A DNA stretch of 64,000 nt, taken from Thermomucor indicae-seudaticae. Its lineage: Eukaryota; Mucoromycota; Mucoromycetes; Mucorales; Lichtheimiaceae. Positions 45,225-58,115 of this stretch are shown here, one piece after another. Location: contig JSYX01000006.1 in assembly GCA_000787465.1 (NCBI GenBank), forward strand, positions 88,054 to 152,053. Reading direction: 5' to 3'. How positions within the stretch are numbered: position 1 is the first letter of the stretch; the number at the start of each line of letters is the position of its first letter. A model generated the notes under the pieces. The model did no database searches and was not told the origin of the DNA. It saw nothing but the letters and a program-made list of their open reading frames with translations. Position numbers and translations under genes: made by a program.

Positions 45225-48200
45225 TCTTTACTGTATACTTGTCGTACTGTTTCGTTTACAACCCATTTACGTGTCAGATAAAAACCTCATCAGACTCGCT
45301 ATGAACACTTCGTCTTCGTTGTGGAGCTCTAGGCTTATGGACCGAGAACAGGTTACATTGTCTCAATTCGACGAGCTTACACTGACTCGATTTGGCCTCT
45401 GCCCTTCTTATTGTGGTTCAAAGTTATTTATGGTTGTTAAGACCGAGCTGCTTATTGTTTCTGAATTCAGAAGACGTTTAGGTGAAGCAAAAAACAATCG
45501 ACTCTATATACCAATTCTCGTATATCGTAGTCTACATTCTTGAATTGAATCAGATGGTTAACTTTTCCCATAGTGTCGCGTGCGACTTTTTTTTTTTTTT
45601 TCGCTCGGATAGCCATTCGTAGGGGCTTGTTGATAAAGTGCTTAAATATTAGTACATATTGCATATGCAAAAGGTGCCAAAACGCTCTCACGAGACTTAC
45701 AATGTCGCTTTGCTGGCAAATACAAGATATTGCGCAGCTGAAGGCCCTACAAAGCATTCGGCTGGTTACGCCTGCGTAAGGACATATCGTGAAAAAAGCT
45801 CCTTTCGACTATGTGACACAATTATGAACCAGTAGCAATACATATCACCGTTGTAAGCACCATCAGTCCCGTAAAGTCAAAAGTCGGTCTGCATCGGCAC
45901 ATGACATCTTCTATCTTCATCTAAAATTTCTAGTACATCTCCCAGCCAGATCACGCCGAGATGTTATTAGAAACGCCTCTAAAAAACCGCAAGATGGAGG
46001 AAGAAAAGCGTACGTTTTAACTTGTATCTATCTTTTAATTTATTTGCGTATTCTAGTATCTTGTAAGAAAATATGGACTTTATTAAGATAAAAAGAGACT
46101 TGGAGTCCCAAGGTCACCCTGTGTTCTCAACTTCTTCCGCCTCCAAGGGTTGCCCATCAGCCTTGAGCGTCCAACCTTGGGTCACCCAATAAAGGCAAGG
46201 AGGCTTGGCTACAAGGGACAACCCGAGAAACCAGGTTCTCGGTCTCTGTGGATCCTTGAAGATTTCCAAAGAGGATAACAAACAGGGGAACACGAGGAAC
46301 CACACCACATGACCGGATGCTCCTTACCCGCCAGCCACTCATCCAAAGAACCCGCAAGCGCCGCATGGGGCCCCACTATTGCTCAGCAGAAAGAACAATG
46401 TGAGGTAGGCCACGCGGCAGCCCTCCTACCCTTTGTTTTGACTCCACCCCCCCGGGAATGCCGGCCACAGGAGCGGGGGATTCAGCAGTCTGCGAGTTCT
46501 TCGGGAGTTAGCTGGTGTAAAGAGCATCAGCGGCCAAGGGACCAAGCCAGTCAATAGGGGAAGAGGAAGCAGCCAGACCCAGCACGGCTAAAGAGAGACC
46601 ACAACATAAGTGACAAAGTTTGGACCGAGTATTCATAAGCTGATAAGAATGCCGAAAGCCTGGTAGATCATGGCCGCCAACCACAAAAGGATCTGCAGAA
46701 GGTTACGCCATGAAAAGCGAGCAACAGTCAAACCTACGCCGACATCACGGACCGGAAGCAAACAAGAGATAGGAGAACCAGCATGATACCAAGGCGATGT
46801 TGCAGTGTTCGAGTGTTGTGACCGATATATAGTGACAGAGACCAGTTCGAGATATGTCAACCAGACACGGTACGAATACGAGTGTCGAAGATATGATCAA
46901 GTGTTGAGCAAGAAGATGTTGCAGTGTCAAGAATTTCGAGCGTTGGTGGCTGATATATGGTAAAAAGGAGCAGTTTGAGACAGTCAAAAAGACATGACAT
47001 GGATACGAGAGTCAAAGATATGATCAAGAGTCACGAGCGATTTGCAAGAAGAGAGGAAGAGATGTGTGGGAATGGACTGTCAAAGGGGCGTCTATTTATA
47101 TCTTTTTTGGCATGCATGAGCTTATCATATTTTTTTCCGGAATGTCCCCAAAAATTTTGATTAGCCTTTTGCAGAATTAATTTCGCAGCTAACAAGGGGG
47201 GAGGCATTTTCGAAGAAAAAAGGTTCCTCCGTGGCAACCACGAGCAATATACCAATGAAAACGAGTGGTGAAATAGTCGGATGTATGACGGCCAGTAATG
47301 CTGGCACCAATGTCACACTTTCGGGCTACAGGTAGAGAGAGAGAAAGAGAGAAAGAAAAAAAGAAGGCGAGAAAGTGAGAGAAAGACTTGAGAGTGTTGT
47401 TTGAAATCGGGCCGGGTCTCCGTCTTTATCTTTCATGGCGTGTCCTTGCCAACACTATATTCAAGAAGTTCGCAGTCACCTTAACAAACAGTCTCCATTT
47501 GGGAGCCATTGCGCTAAGGAATGCGCATACTCAAAGAATAAAGGCAAGCCAGCTAAAAATTCGAAAACCATATTCCTGACCTCATTGAAACAAACTGAGA
47601 TATCATCTACTTGCTGTAGCTATAAATCGAGTAACCAGCACAGTTTCCATTTGGCAGATGCAAAGTAATCCCTACAATATTTGATAATCAAGGAGTAAAA
47701 GTCAGTGTTAGTTTGAACGCGGATTGTTCCTGATGCAAACGCAAGAGAGCGGTCAGTATCTCCAGAAGAAGCTTGCTGATCGGGCGCCTTGCTAACATGG
47801 AAAGGGCTTTAGCTTGCGTAAAGTAAACTCAATGGTATAGTAAAGAGCTAGCACCGTTGCGTTTTATTTACATCCCCTTTAACTGTGAGCTCGGATACTG
47901 TGAAATAAATGTTCTGTGCCGATTCCTGCCAAACTGATCCTTTAAGCCAACAATGCGCTTCGCAAAGCCGCTACATTCTAAGCACAGGAAGTACCAGCGT
48001 AAAACGTCCTGCAAAAAACGACCTTATTTGCTTCGACGCAGCTTTGTGCACCAAGAAGTTCGCTTTCAGTGCGATCCAGCATTTACCGGTGGCGTTCCAC
48101 ACAAGAAAGTCTCCATTTAATCGGCCGAGCCAATAACTCTGCCTTCTTAGAAGCTGATATCATACGCCTTACGTAAGTAAACGTTACGAAACTTGAACGG

Positions 48201-51200
48201 CGTGCAGCGCATTCGGTACAAGTGGGCAAAAGCAAGACGAAGGGCTCAGAATGGCTACTGTCGACAAAATGATATGAAAGGGAAAGGGCAAGCAACATGG
48301 ACAAGAAAAAACAAGGAGCATGTCGTATTAGCTAGGTCAGAGAAGTATCAGTAGATGATTCTGAGACAGAAGACGTAATTGTCGAGATTCATGGCTATAT
48401 AAGCACTGGAGAGGAATGGGATCAACTGGCAAGGTGTCAGTTGGCTGGAAGGAAATCCGAGATTTGACAAGACGTACGCGAAGAGAGTAGCAACTCAGGT
48501 GGAGATATCACCAAGACGAAACCCATCCATAAAACTGCGCTTCGCCTTTACGCATATCCGTCTAGATAAGATCACCGTGTCAAGATCCCGCCCGCAGTAT
48601 ACTGCTTTAAAGCCACGTATCCAAAAGATCATAGTGCCTCGATCATGGATGTCACGATGCGGGTCATGCAACAGAGTTTCCGGAATCGCTGAAAATATAT
48701 AAGGCCATTGCCTTCCGCAATTCGTAGCACTGTCAGCCCCATTTCCCAGAAGCTACGCATACAGTTTCAGAGGCACACGCCATAGTTATCGTTCTACTAC
48801 TTTTATGCTGGCCAAAGACAACGGCAAGCGCTCAGGCTTTGGGCAGTGGCTACGTACTACCCAATTACATATGAGGACGTTTGCGAAGTGCTGCGCGCTC
48901 TCCACTAATGAAGACACGACATGCTTCAGACTTTCGAAGTCAATACCGCTGAACAAGATCGAGCCACAAAGTCTGCATCGTCCGGAACAGGACTTACGAA
49001 ACAAGTGGTGTATGCATTGGTGCTGTGCCTTGCACATATACTCAGAGGGATATATATAGTTTGACCGTGTTCCTCTTATGACGTCCTTATACGTTATACA
49101 GCATAAGAACGAGTGCGATCCGAAATACTGGATGGCCAATGTGTTTCAACTTGTTTTGAATTTCTTGTCGCTATTGCTTTTGCTGCAGATCTGTGTCATT
49201 TGCGAACACATAATAAGATCAGGTAACGCGTGTCTACAAAAGAAATCATTTCTCCACTTTGGCATTTCATCCACAGCTTATCTGACACACATAAAATCTT
49301 CAATCGTTGTAGATGATGGCTCTCCAAGAAAACTTTTTGTATTTGAAGAAGCCTAGTTTCAAGTCATTGCTATACACGGGGCATCATTGACCATATTCTC
49401 GTGTCGACACCTTCTCCCTTTATCAAACATTGTTTCATGGAACGTCGTGCGTCTTAACGCCCCTCGATCTGCCACAAGGACGCGCGTTTCCCCACGCGAA
49501 GTCTCATAGACAGGCTATTCAGTCCTTTGAGTACCCAAAAGTTTGCGCCTTCACCATTTGCTATGCTTTTCCGTAGCTAAATGTTCGTCGGCATTTGGCT
49601 TGTCATTGGAATTGCAATGAGCAAAAGTGAACATGCAAGTCTTGTTTTCTCCCACCAGCAAGTTCATTGTGCTCTGCAACGCCAGCCATATCCCCAGAAA
49701 GGAAAACACGAGTGTAAAATGGACCCCTTTTCTTTTTCATCTTCTTCAGGGTCACACTGCCGTTAGTTGGCAATCGTACAGGGTCTGGGCTCCTCCCATA
49801 TCTGCGTTTAGTTTCGCAGTGTTCCAGAGAGACATTCGGGTAGGGTTCTTTCCTAGGCGAGCGGGTTATTATTACTTGGAGAGGCCCACTGCTTTAACAC
49901 GCACGGGAATCCTCCTCGCCTGGGCGACTAGCTGTGCGCTGTCCTGTCTCAGTTCCGTAACGCACCTGCGCCATTTCACCATGGTCCTGGCAACCGTTGC
50001 AGCATGATGTCTGCTCTCCTCACGATCAAAAACCCGCGTCATGGCAGAGTCGGTAGATCAGGATCCTTGGTGCTCCGGAGGCAAGACAAAGAGTGTGACT
50101 CGAGCTGATGGTTGCCCCTTCCCTCCAACATTCTTCGACTGTGCTGGTCCCACCGAGACGAACAGCGTGTCCGGCGAGGGCGTGAGAGCTGAAGGATTCC
50201 TTTGACCCGGAGCTTACTTGTTTCAGGTCTACAACATAAGTCTCAAGGTCGATGCGAAGTGATCGCCTAGTACTAAACGCTCAGGTCGTGTTGTCTTCAG
50301 CTGCTTCTTTTTCAGTGGTTTCGCGCCATCTCTGGTGCATGTTCTGATGCAGGTCTGAATTGTCCTGATATTACAATGTAAGTTCCTTAATATCTGTCCC
50401 AAGTGGGTTATAACGCTCAAAATCCCGTATCTTGGGACATGATATCCTTTTACGCTATGGCAAAACCATGCACAAGAGGGTAACTGAAGCTGGTTTATTT
50501 CCGATTTTTTTGAACTGATGTGGTTCACCAGGCATCTGCAGCCTTACACTCTCAGCTGCCTTGACATTCCAAGGAACAACAAGCGAGTTGTGGTTTGTAA
50601 ATGTAACTTGCGGTATCATTTTGTAGTTCTCGTACAAGTTTTAGATAATAAAGCATTTGGCATAATAGCAACAAGCGGCTCAGCAAAAGTTTCGTCATCT
50701 ACGGATCGTTACATCGGGTTAAACTGTATATCGGGACAAATGTTCCACCTAGTCACTGTCTGTTAACTATATTCGACTGTCAATGGATAGCTCTATATGT
50801 AACCAAATTTCCTGGATTTCCGGCTTCCACTTAGATTCTTTTACTAAGCGTCAATCTTGGCATTGGGAATAGCCGGCATTAGACCGTTACATCATATCAT
50901 GCTTGGACTCTAGTTCGCAATGGCGATGGGGAATCGCGTCTCCGTTACGCCCGGTTAGAGCTGCCTTGAAACAGTGAATGACTAACTCCGCATTTTCTCT
51001 ATCTTCCTCTTCCAAGAAAAGGAGCCCTTGAGGACTTTGCTTAAGGACAATGACATAGGGGTCCATGCCGGCAGATTGGCGAAAACTCCTTTGCGAACCC
51101 CTTTCTATTGTATCATCGCTTGTTTTTCATATGGCACCATCTACAAAAGAATTTGACGCTGCTACGTTGTACGATGCGGAACATAACCCGATGGTTCTAT

Positions 51201-51877
51201 ATCCGCCTAGGTTAAACGATATGTGAGCGAACCGAGGCAATTTGAATGTATTACTGCGGCTGGTTAGGATATGGTTGGCAGCAGACAACATACCATCCTA
51301 ACTGTAGATAATGTAATGTGTTTACCGCATTGATAATGCTCCATGAAGATGTAAGCAGCTTCTATGCGCGAGCTTCAGTGGAGCAGTCGTTGATAAGAGG
51401 GCGTAAATAAGGAGGGATGAATATGGACGCTGAGTTATAGGATCAAGTAGAAAGGGATGACATCCCATAGAGCGTGTCATATAGCTGTATCAGTGAGATG
51501 ACATAAGTTTATGTTGTTGAATGGCGTACGTATAAGGACATGCAGTAGGTACGCGGAAATGAAAATCTTGTGCAGGATTTCGCGTGGTTTTCTTGTCTAT
51601 GTGACACCCGATCCGTCCTCTTTTACCGAATGCTTCCACGCTTTCCCATAAAATTTCGTGATAAAGGGAGAGAAGAAGCATTATCTCTCTTTTTTCTTTT
51701 GATATACAGTAACGTAACCCCACACAATTTGCGCTGTTACCCAAATCGGGGAGGTAGCAAATCCCCTTGGAGAACAAAAAAAGGGACCAAAAAAAGGAAA
51801 GCCAGTGCGATCTTGACTCTTTTTTTCTTGTGATTATTGCTGCTGCGCAGGAAAGGGATCGGGGGCTGGAGAAGGAC
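45225..51877. other. 6.6-kb gene-poor region
   Basis: No gene with motif or splice support. Seen: an 18-base T run at about 45583-45602; a GC-richer block at 46090-46620; a two-copy diverged repeat at 46796-47045; a GA-rich tract at 47334-47395; and small protein-like frames without ATG or neighbours (for example VSVDDSETEDVIVEIHG near 48350 plus, and a 54-codon ATG frame at 50041 plus that starts MAESVDQDPWCSGG). Overall it looks like degenerate repetitive DNA, possibly old transposon debris. The 3' end holds the formin promoter; a T/C-rich tract ending GCGCAG at 51850 may be the end of a 5' UTR intron. Confidence 0.45.
46796..47045 (+). repeat. diverged tandem repeat, two copies of about 120 bp
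   Basis: Copy 1 starts GATGTTGCAGTGTTCGAG near 46796 and copy 2 starts GATGTTGCAGTGTCAAGAA near 46915. Both then share GATATATRGT (near 46824 and 46951), a CAGTTYGAGA.A block, and GATATGATCAAG before the end of each unit. Order and spacing are kept, with small indels. Confidence 0.6.
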
Positions 51878-54800
51878 ATGGATCTTTTCACCAATGTGAG
51901 TGGCAAGCGCCGCTTGAAGAGCAAGGCTCGTCTACACTATAGCTCGAATCGGCGCAACTCCATTGTCTCTGAAACCGATTCATCAGCGGATTCCGTCCGA
52001 AAAGAAGAAGAAGAAGAAGACTCGGAAACCATCAGCGATTCACCAGTCGTCAACACGAAGAGACTTTCAACGGATGTCATTCAACATTCCCGACGACCGA
52101 CGACTCCTTATACGAGCTTTCTGGCCAAACGAGCAGCACCGATCTTGACTCGAGCACACAACTCGATGCCCTGCATACCACTCTGGGAACCTTGGGGACC
52201 TGTCGCCAAGGGTAACGATAACGTGTTTTCAGAAACGAAACAGAATACTAAATACGGGTTATAGAGCTGGATAATAATCATCATAGTCGAAGCATTGATA
52301 TATCGCCTCATCCACATCAAAAAGATAGCTCGGACCAGGAGATTGACCAACTGTTTCAGGAAGTGGCGGTAAGCTGGAGTTTGGCGTACAAAAAGTTAGC
52401 GCCTTTCTAACTAATTTATACTAAAGTCTCGGTTGGATCTAACATTTGCCGATGGAGACCTACGAGAACTACCGCTTGACAAGAAACAGTGGCTTCTACA
52501 TAACGAGAATCAGTTGACGAAGCAGCTGAGCTCGGTCGTTAACAGCAAGTCAAGGCAGCAACTCCATCGGGCACGTTCAGCTCGGGCTACGCTGGATCTA
52601 GTCCGATCGAATAAAATCGAACCTGCACCTTCGAAATCGTACATTAAGCCGCTTCTGAAAGCCGAAAAGAAAGGAGAGAGGTTGAAACTCGTGTCGGATT
52701 TAGCCGCTCGTCTCGAAGGCATGTCACTGAGGTAATAATAATAATAATAATAATAATAATCACACGATGGCCCCCGTCTTTGTGTCAGCAATAATGACTT
52801 CTCCTAGCTCGATACGGCAGTTTATTGAAGATGGCGGCATGCAGTTGATTGCTGCTGAACTGGCAAAGATAAACAAAAAGCCAGACAGGTTTGGGAGTTA
52901 AATGTGATTGCGAGGGGTGGGAAAAGTGCTCATTTAATATGGTGGTAGGAAGCATAAGGATTGCTTGGTGGAACTTGAGCTTATCAAGTGTCTCAAGACG
53001 ACAATCAACAATGTCGTAAGTAGTAGTAGTGTGGTGGGCTTGATAATATTATATTAACACATGCATGGTACCCTAGTATGGGATTCAAGAAGTCCTCCGA
53101 GACTCCCTGTATATCGACAATATCACATTGTCACTCCTATCTCCGTATGTTCCAGCGCGCCTGATTGCGTGCGACGCACTGACGTTCTTGTGCTATTGCG
53201 ATATACCGAATGGACATGCGATGGTGTTGCGAGGAATGGAGACATTGAATAAGCAGCAAGAAGAAGGAGAAGGAGGCCGGTTCGAAGTGTGGATCGAGTC
53301 TTTTGAAAAGGTTCTGGATGCACGTGGGAAAATGGGTTCACTTGTTGGAGCCAGCAAGGACTACCTGAAAAATACTGGTATATCAAAGAATCCAGAGGAG
53401 TATCTGATTGAGTATGGAGTGAGTAAGGGCAGACATTTTTCTTGCGCGACTTTGGCAAACAGCGTACTTACTGACTAGCCGTTAGCTTGCCAATATGCTG
53501 CTGATCAATGCGTTGGTTGACCCAGAAGCAGCCGAGGATCTGGATGTACGAGTAGCTCTGCGTAACCAACTGTATCAAGCTGGACTTTCGCGCGTTCTGG
53601 AGAAACTTGCGCCACTGGACAGCGAATTACTTCATAGCAAGATGGACGAATTTCGAGAGTTGGAGGAACACGATGCAGCACTGATTTATGGTGACATGGT
53701 CTTGAACGATATCCTTGACCCTCCGGAAATTCTGGACAATATCCTTTCGTCCGTTACTGGCACCGAATGTTACGATATTTTGCGGAACATTCTTCAGCAC
53801 ATCATGTTTATTCATGGTGATCTGGACACCATGATCCGCTGCTATCGTTGCATCGAGTCTGCCGTTAGTCAGATAGTGCGCCAACAGAACGAGCTTGATC
53901 CTTCAATGTACGGTGTCACTGTGGATGCATTGATTTCCAAATTTGCGCAAGAAAGTCAGCTTGGTCAACAACAAATGGATGAAGACCACGCCTGCGATGA
54001 TACTGCTGCCGATCAGGCAGCAGCAGACGATCATGTGGACCCTGTCACGAGTAAGTGTGTGTTGCTCGATACCGTATAATACCACTATGATTGAACCAAC
54101 TTTTACCGTTTATATAGCTGAGCAAATAAAGGAGCTGAAGAGTCGGATAGAGTCTTTGGAGCAATCTCTATTTGCCGCTGACCAGGCCAACTCGTTGCTT
54201 CGAGAGAAATTGAATGACCTGGAGTCGGAATACCATCAGACTGTGGAAGCAATGGATGCGCAGAATAGAAGGTTATATGATGCGGTGAGGCAGCTGACTG
54301 AATATGGATCGCCATGGGAAAAGCGACGTATAAATCGGTCGAGCAGGAGATTATTTCAGAACGATTCGGATATTAAGCTTTGGGAGATGCAAGTGGTAAG
54401 CCGACAGCGATCTCAGACCATAGTAAGTAAGGGCAGCAGCTGCTACTAGTAGTTAGTAATGAGGAGCTAATGAATATGAAGGACGGTATGGTGCATCAGT
54501 CGGACGTCTTGTCGGATGTTTTGAAGCAGTCTTTGACGTCGAGATTGACCTCGAGAGTAACGTCTTTTATGAAACGTGCAAGTCAGCAGGATGCGTTCCT
54601 TCGCAAGATTGCTGACAGCAACAAACCTCGGAGGGGTTCGGCTGGTGCTGCTATTGGCGGAGGAGATTCTAGCGGCAGTTTGAGGAAAAAGCGACCCAGC
54701 AGCATTTTTTCGTCGTTCTCGTTTGATAGCAGACATACTTACAGCGGTAGTACCGAAGATTTGACAACTGAACAATTGACGGTCAAGAAGAAGACGAGTT

Positions 54801-57433
54801 TTCAAGAGGATGCTCCAGCAAATGAAAATACGCCCAAAGCGGAGGAGAGCGTTATGACTGCAGCGAATGAAAACATGCCCAAAGAGGAGGGGAGTGTTGA
54901 TATCCCAGCGAAAGAAAATAGTGAGGGTACGCCCAAAGAGGACAGTGTTGTACCTCCAGCAAATGAAAATACGATCAAACAGGAGGAGATTGTTGTTACT
55001 GCAGCAAATGAAAATAGCGAAGAGCCGAAACATGACTCAGGAACCGAACAGAACGATGATTTGAATAAAGAACTGCACCCAACAGCTCCCTCATCACCAC
55101 CGCCACCGCCACCACCACCTCCTCCTCCACCGCCGCCGCCACCACCTCCACCACCTCCAACAGCACCTGAACCAAACCAAGACCCGTCACAGACGTCCAG
55201 TGATACTCTTCCTCCTCCTCCAGCCATGTCGGGTGCCCTCGTTCGGAAACCGAGTGCATTCCAACCCAAACGCAAACTCAAGTTTGTCGAGTGGGAGATC
55301 ATGAACTCGAGTAATATTGAGGAGACGATTTGGAGCCAGCTGGAAAAGATCATTACGCCTCCTGAAGGAGGAGGAACAGCCGAGGCATCTTTTGAATATC
55401 AACTAGCGCGAGCTGGTATATTCGATGACATTGAAAAGATGTTTGAGCAGCGGCCTGCGTTGCAGCTCAAGATGAAGCAGACGAAAGAGCAGATACATGT
55501 TTTGGATCCACGCAAAGCTTACAACATCAGTAAGTGTGAAATGAAGAGGTGGAGAGAACAAGGACTGATTTCTGTTCTCCATCAAGATATCTTTATCACC
55601 AGCATTGTACGAAAAGTGCCGTTCAACGAGATTGTGCCGCGTCTAAAAGCGATGGACCCATACTTTGACGACGAGCAGAGGTTAAACAACTTTCTGAAAT
55701 ATGCGCCAACCGCGGAGGAGATGGGAAAGTTGGCACCGTACGCGAATTCGTCAGCAGCACAGGAGCAGCTGTCACTGCCGAACCAGTACTGTCTGCAAGT
55801 GATGACGATACCGCGTTTCAAGGAGCGTATAGAATGCATGCTCTTCAGATGCACGTTTCGGGACCGATATCATCAATTGCATAAGCAAATGACGGCCGTG
55901 TTTGATGCGTCCTTGTCTCTGAGGAACGCCAAAGATTTTGGAAAATTGCTTCATCTTATTCTGCTTTTGGGCAATTTTCTGAATGGAAATACTTATCGAG
56001 GCGGAGCGTTTGGAATCCGGATCGCTAGTATTAACAAGGTAACATATAGTTGGGGCGAGCGAGCTTGGTTGATTGGTTGGTTGGCTCATTGCGTGAAGCT
56101 TGTGGATACCAAAGGAACTGCTAGTACTACTACGTTTCTTCATTTTCTTGTGGAGACAGTAGAAAAGACGTTTCCAGAGATCCTGAACTTTCTGGAAGAG
56201 CTTGAAGAAAGTGGAGAAGCTTGTAAAGGTATAATTTATTAATGAGTTCGACTTGGGAAAGAGGGCTAACTGAAGGTTGTTTGGTTCTAGTGTCGAGGGT
56301 GGAGATGAACAATGAATTCCGTAATCTGGAAACCGGGTTAAGCAAGCTTGAGCAGGAACTCAAGCTTCATTATGCGGACGACAATGATCCAGAGGATCGG
56401 TTTGCGCCCGTGATGCGGGAATTTTATGCCGAAGCGTCTGCGGAGTTCAAGCGGCTTTACCTTTTGCGGAACAAGATGAATGAATGGTACGATAAAGTGG
56501 TTCGATACTATGGCGAAGATCCTGCCAAGATGCATCCAGACGAATTTTTTGGCATTTTCAAAAAGTTTACATCAAGCTGGGAGGTATGTCCCTTTTATTG
56601 TCATGGTCCCTTGTTCAATGCTGACTCGTTACTAGCGATGCGCTTTGGATACAAAGCTGGCTCGCCAGAAACGCGAGCGTCTGGAAAAGCAAAAGAAACG
56701 CGAACAAGAGTGGCGTACGCGTGTTCGAAGCGGCTCTACTGCACGGTCAAAGGGCGTCGATATCAGCAATTGTAAGTTGGGCCTCAATATACTCTGTCTC
56801 TCTGTCCACTTGGTGTTGCTAACGAACATAGTTTTAGATACCCGCAATGGTGATGGAGGGGAAAATGCAATCATGGATGGTTTGATGAAGAAGCTGCGTA
56901 TGTTTTCGACGGGAGGCATCAAGGCCAGTCGGCGGCGGAACGAGCAGCAGCAGCGAATGCATCGTCAGCGTTCTACGAGTGTATCGAGTAATAATAATCC
57001 ACAGCTGGACTCTGTATCACTTAAAGCACGCAAGATGCTGCAGTCTATCCAAAGTGGTGACGATGGCAGCAGCTTATTGTCAGCCAATAATAGCTCGATC
57101 ATTGAGTTTCCTGACGATTTTGCAAAACAGCTGGACGATGCATTCCCGCAGTCACCAGCATCAGCAGCACCAGCACCGGTATCAGCGCCAGTATCAGCGC
57201 CGTCACCCTTGGATCCTACTGCTGGAGGAAGAATAACCGACCATCATCATGGCCCCAGTCGGAATTTTGCTGCACCGATGCTTTTACAGCCCATGGTATC
57301 CCATTTATTAGCCAGTCGGTCAACGTCTACACGTATGCCTCGTACGCGAAAGACCAGTAAACGACCGCCGCCAGTCGATCGATCTTCTCTTCCACCTCGA
57401 GCAGCAAGAGGAAGAAGATTCTCTGTAAAGTGA
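51878..57433 (+). CDS. diaphanous-related formin (Bni1/SepA type)
   Basis: Fourteen exons: 51878-52211, 52265-52368, 52427-52731, 52808-52888, 52949-53015, 53077-53418, 53486-54050, 54118-54395, 54464-55529, 55587-56038, 56099-56228, 56291-56583, 56636-56771, 56832-57433, about 1,584 residues. Order: GTPase-binding/FH3 region (residues ~130-600, including DSLYIDNITLSLLSPYV and YLIEYG), coiled coil (ELKSRIESLEQSL), acidic imperfect repeats, FH1 with about 25 consecutive prolines (~900-930), FH2 (KFVEWEIMNSSNIEETIW, LDPRKAYNI, LGNFLNGNTYRGGAFGIR, NKLVDTKGTASTTTFLHFL), a basic tail and a DAD-like motif (MDGLMKKL, ~1393). Family role: Rho-activated nucleation and processive elongation of actin filaments at hyphal tips and septa. 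Three introns are stop-free multiples of three. The donor after exon 8 has two in-phase options; the one giving a 68-bp intron is used. The first ATG is uncertain. Confidence 0.93.
52733..52760 (+). repeat. TAA trinucleotide microsatellite at a 5' splice site
   Basis: About nine TAA units begin inside the donor of formin intron 3 (AG/GTAATAATAA). Seen directly. Confidence 0.9.
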
Positions 57434-57446
57434 TTCCCCTCCCTCA

Positions 57447-57448
<2 letters not shown>

Positions 57449-57479
<31 letters not shown>
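57449..57479 (+). repeat. AT dinucleotide microsatellite in the formin 3' flank
   Basis: About 15 AT units lie just after the formin stop codon at 57431-57433. Confidence 0.9.
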
Positions 57480-57480
<1 letters not shown>

Positions 57481-57635
57481 TCCCTTTTGTTCAAAATTGT
57501 ATACATTACTTTTACATAGATGTGTGTTTTTCTTTAGCATATTGAATTTAGAACACGAGCTACCAACCATAGTCTATTAATGACTATTCAAACCGACTTG
57601 TGCTCTTTTTTATTAATCTAGTGTTGTATACTACA

Positions 57636-58043
57636 TTAAGCAAGCATGACAGCAAAGCTAACCATGAATAAGGCAGCCAAGGTCGAGACTTGGATAAACA
57701 TGCCATTGGTCGAGGGTTCGAGCATTCCGGCGCCAGAGTGGACACCACCTGTGGAAGTACCGGTAGCAGAACCGCTTCCGGTCATGGTGGAAGAGGCAGA
57801 AGAGAGGGAGCCGAGACCAGACGAAGAAGAGGAGGGGCCGAGAGCACTGGACGGTTCGGAAGAAGAAGCACCACCAAGCGCACCAGAAGAAGACGCAGAA
57901 GAAGAGGGGAACAAACCACCCGCAGACGATTGGGAAGAGCCGCCACCGGTCATGGTGGCAGTTGCAGTGTCTTGATCGTTTTGAGCCGTCACGAGAGCAA
58001 CGAGGCAAGCGGCACCAAGGAAAAGCACAAGGTTTGTCTTCAT
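57636..58043 (-). CDS. Ser/Gly-rich secreted protein, probably GPI-anchored
   Basis: Single exon, 135 residues. Signal peptide MKTNLVLFLGAACLVALVTA; then about 85 residues dominated by Ser, Gly, Ala and Thr (many likely O-mannosylation sites); then a C-terminal hydrophobic stretch FIQVSTLAALFMVSFAVMLA preceded by small residues, as in GPI-attachment signals. No domain recognised. Role inferred as a cell-wall or plasma-membrane surface protein. The start is the ATG that begins the signal peptide; an upstream in-frame ATG (58067) would add eight residues and spoil it. A TATA box lies at 58084-58089. Confidence 0.8.
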   Translation of the reverse strand: MKTNLVLFLGAACLVALVTAQNDQDTATATMTGGGSSQSSAGGLFPSSSASSSGALGGASSSEPSSALGPSSSSSGLGSLSSASSTMTGSGSATGTSTGGVHSGAGMLEPSTNGMFIQVSTLAALFMVSFAVMLA

Positions 58044-58083
58044 GATTGTTTGTGGGAAAGAAGGCAAAAAAATAGTTGGTGGG

Positions 58084-58089
58084 TTTATA
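58084..58089 (-). promoter_or_regulatory. TATA box of the Ser/Gly-rich protein gene
   Basis: On the minus strand the sequence reads ACTTATAAACCC, about 45 bp upstream of the ATG at 58043. It lies inside the 73-bp gap to the upstream protease stop. Confidence 0.5.
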
Positions 58090-58115
58090 AGTTTATTGGT
58101 TGTTCATGGGGGGTT

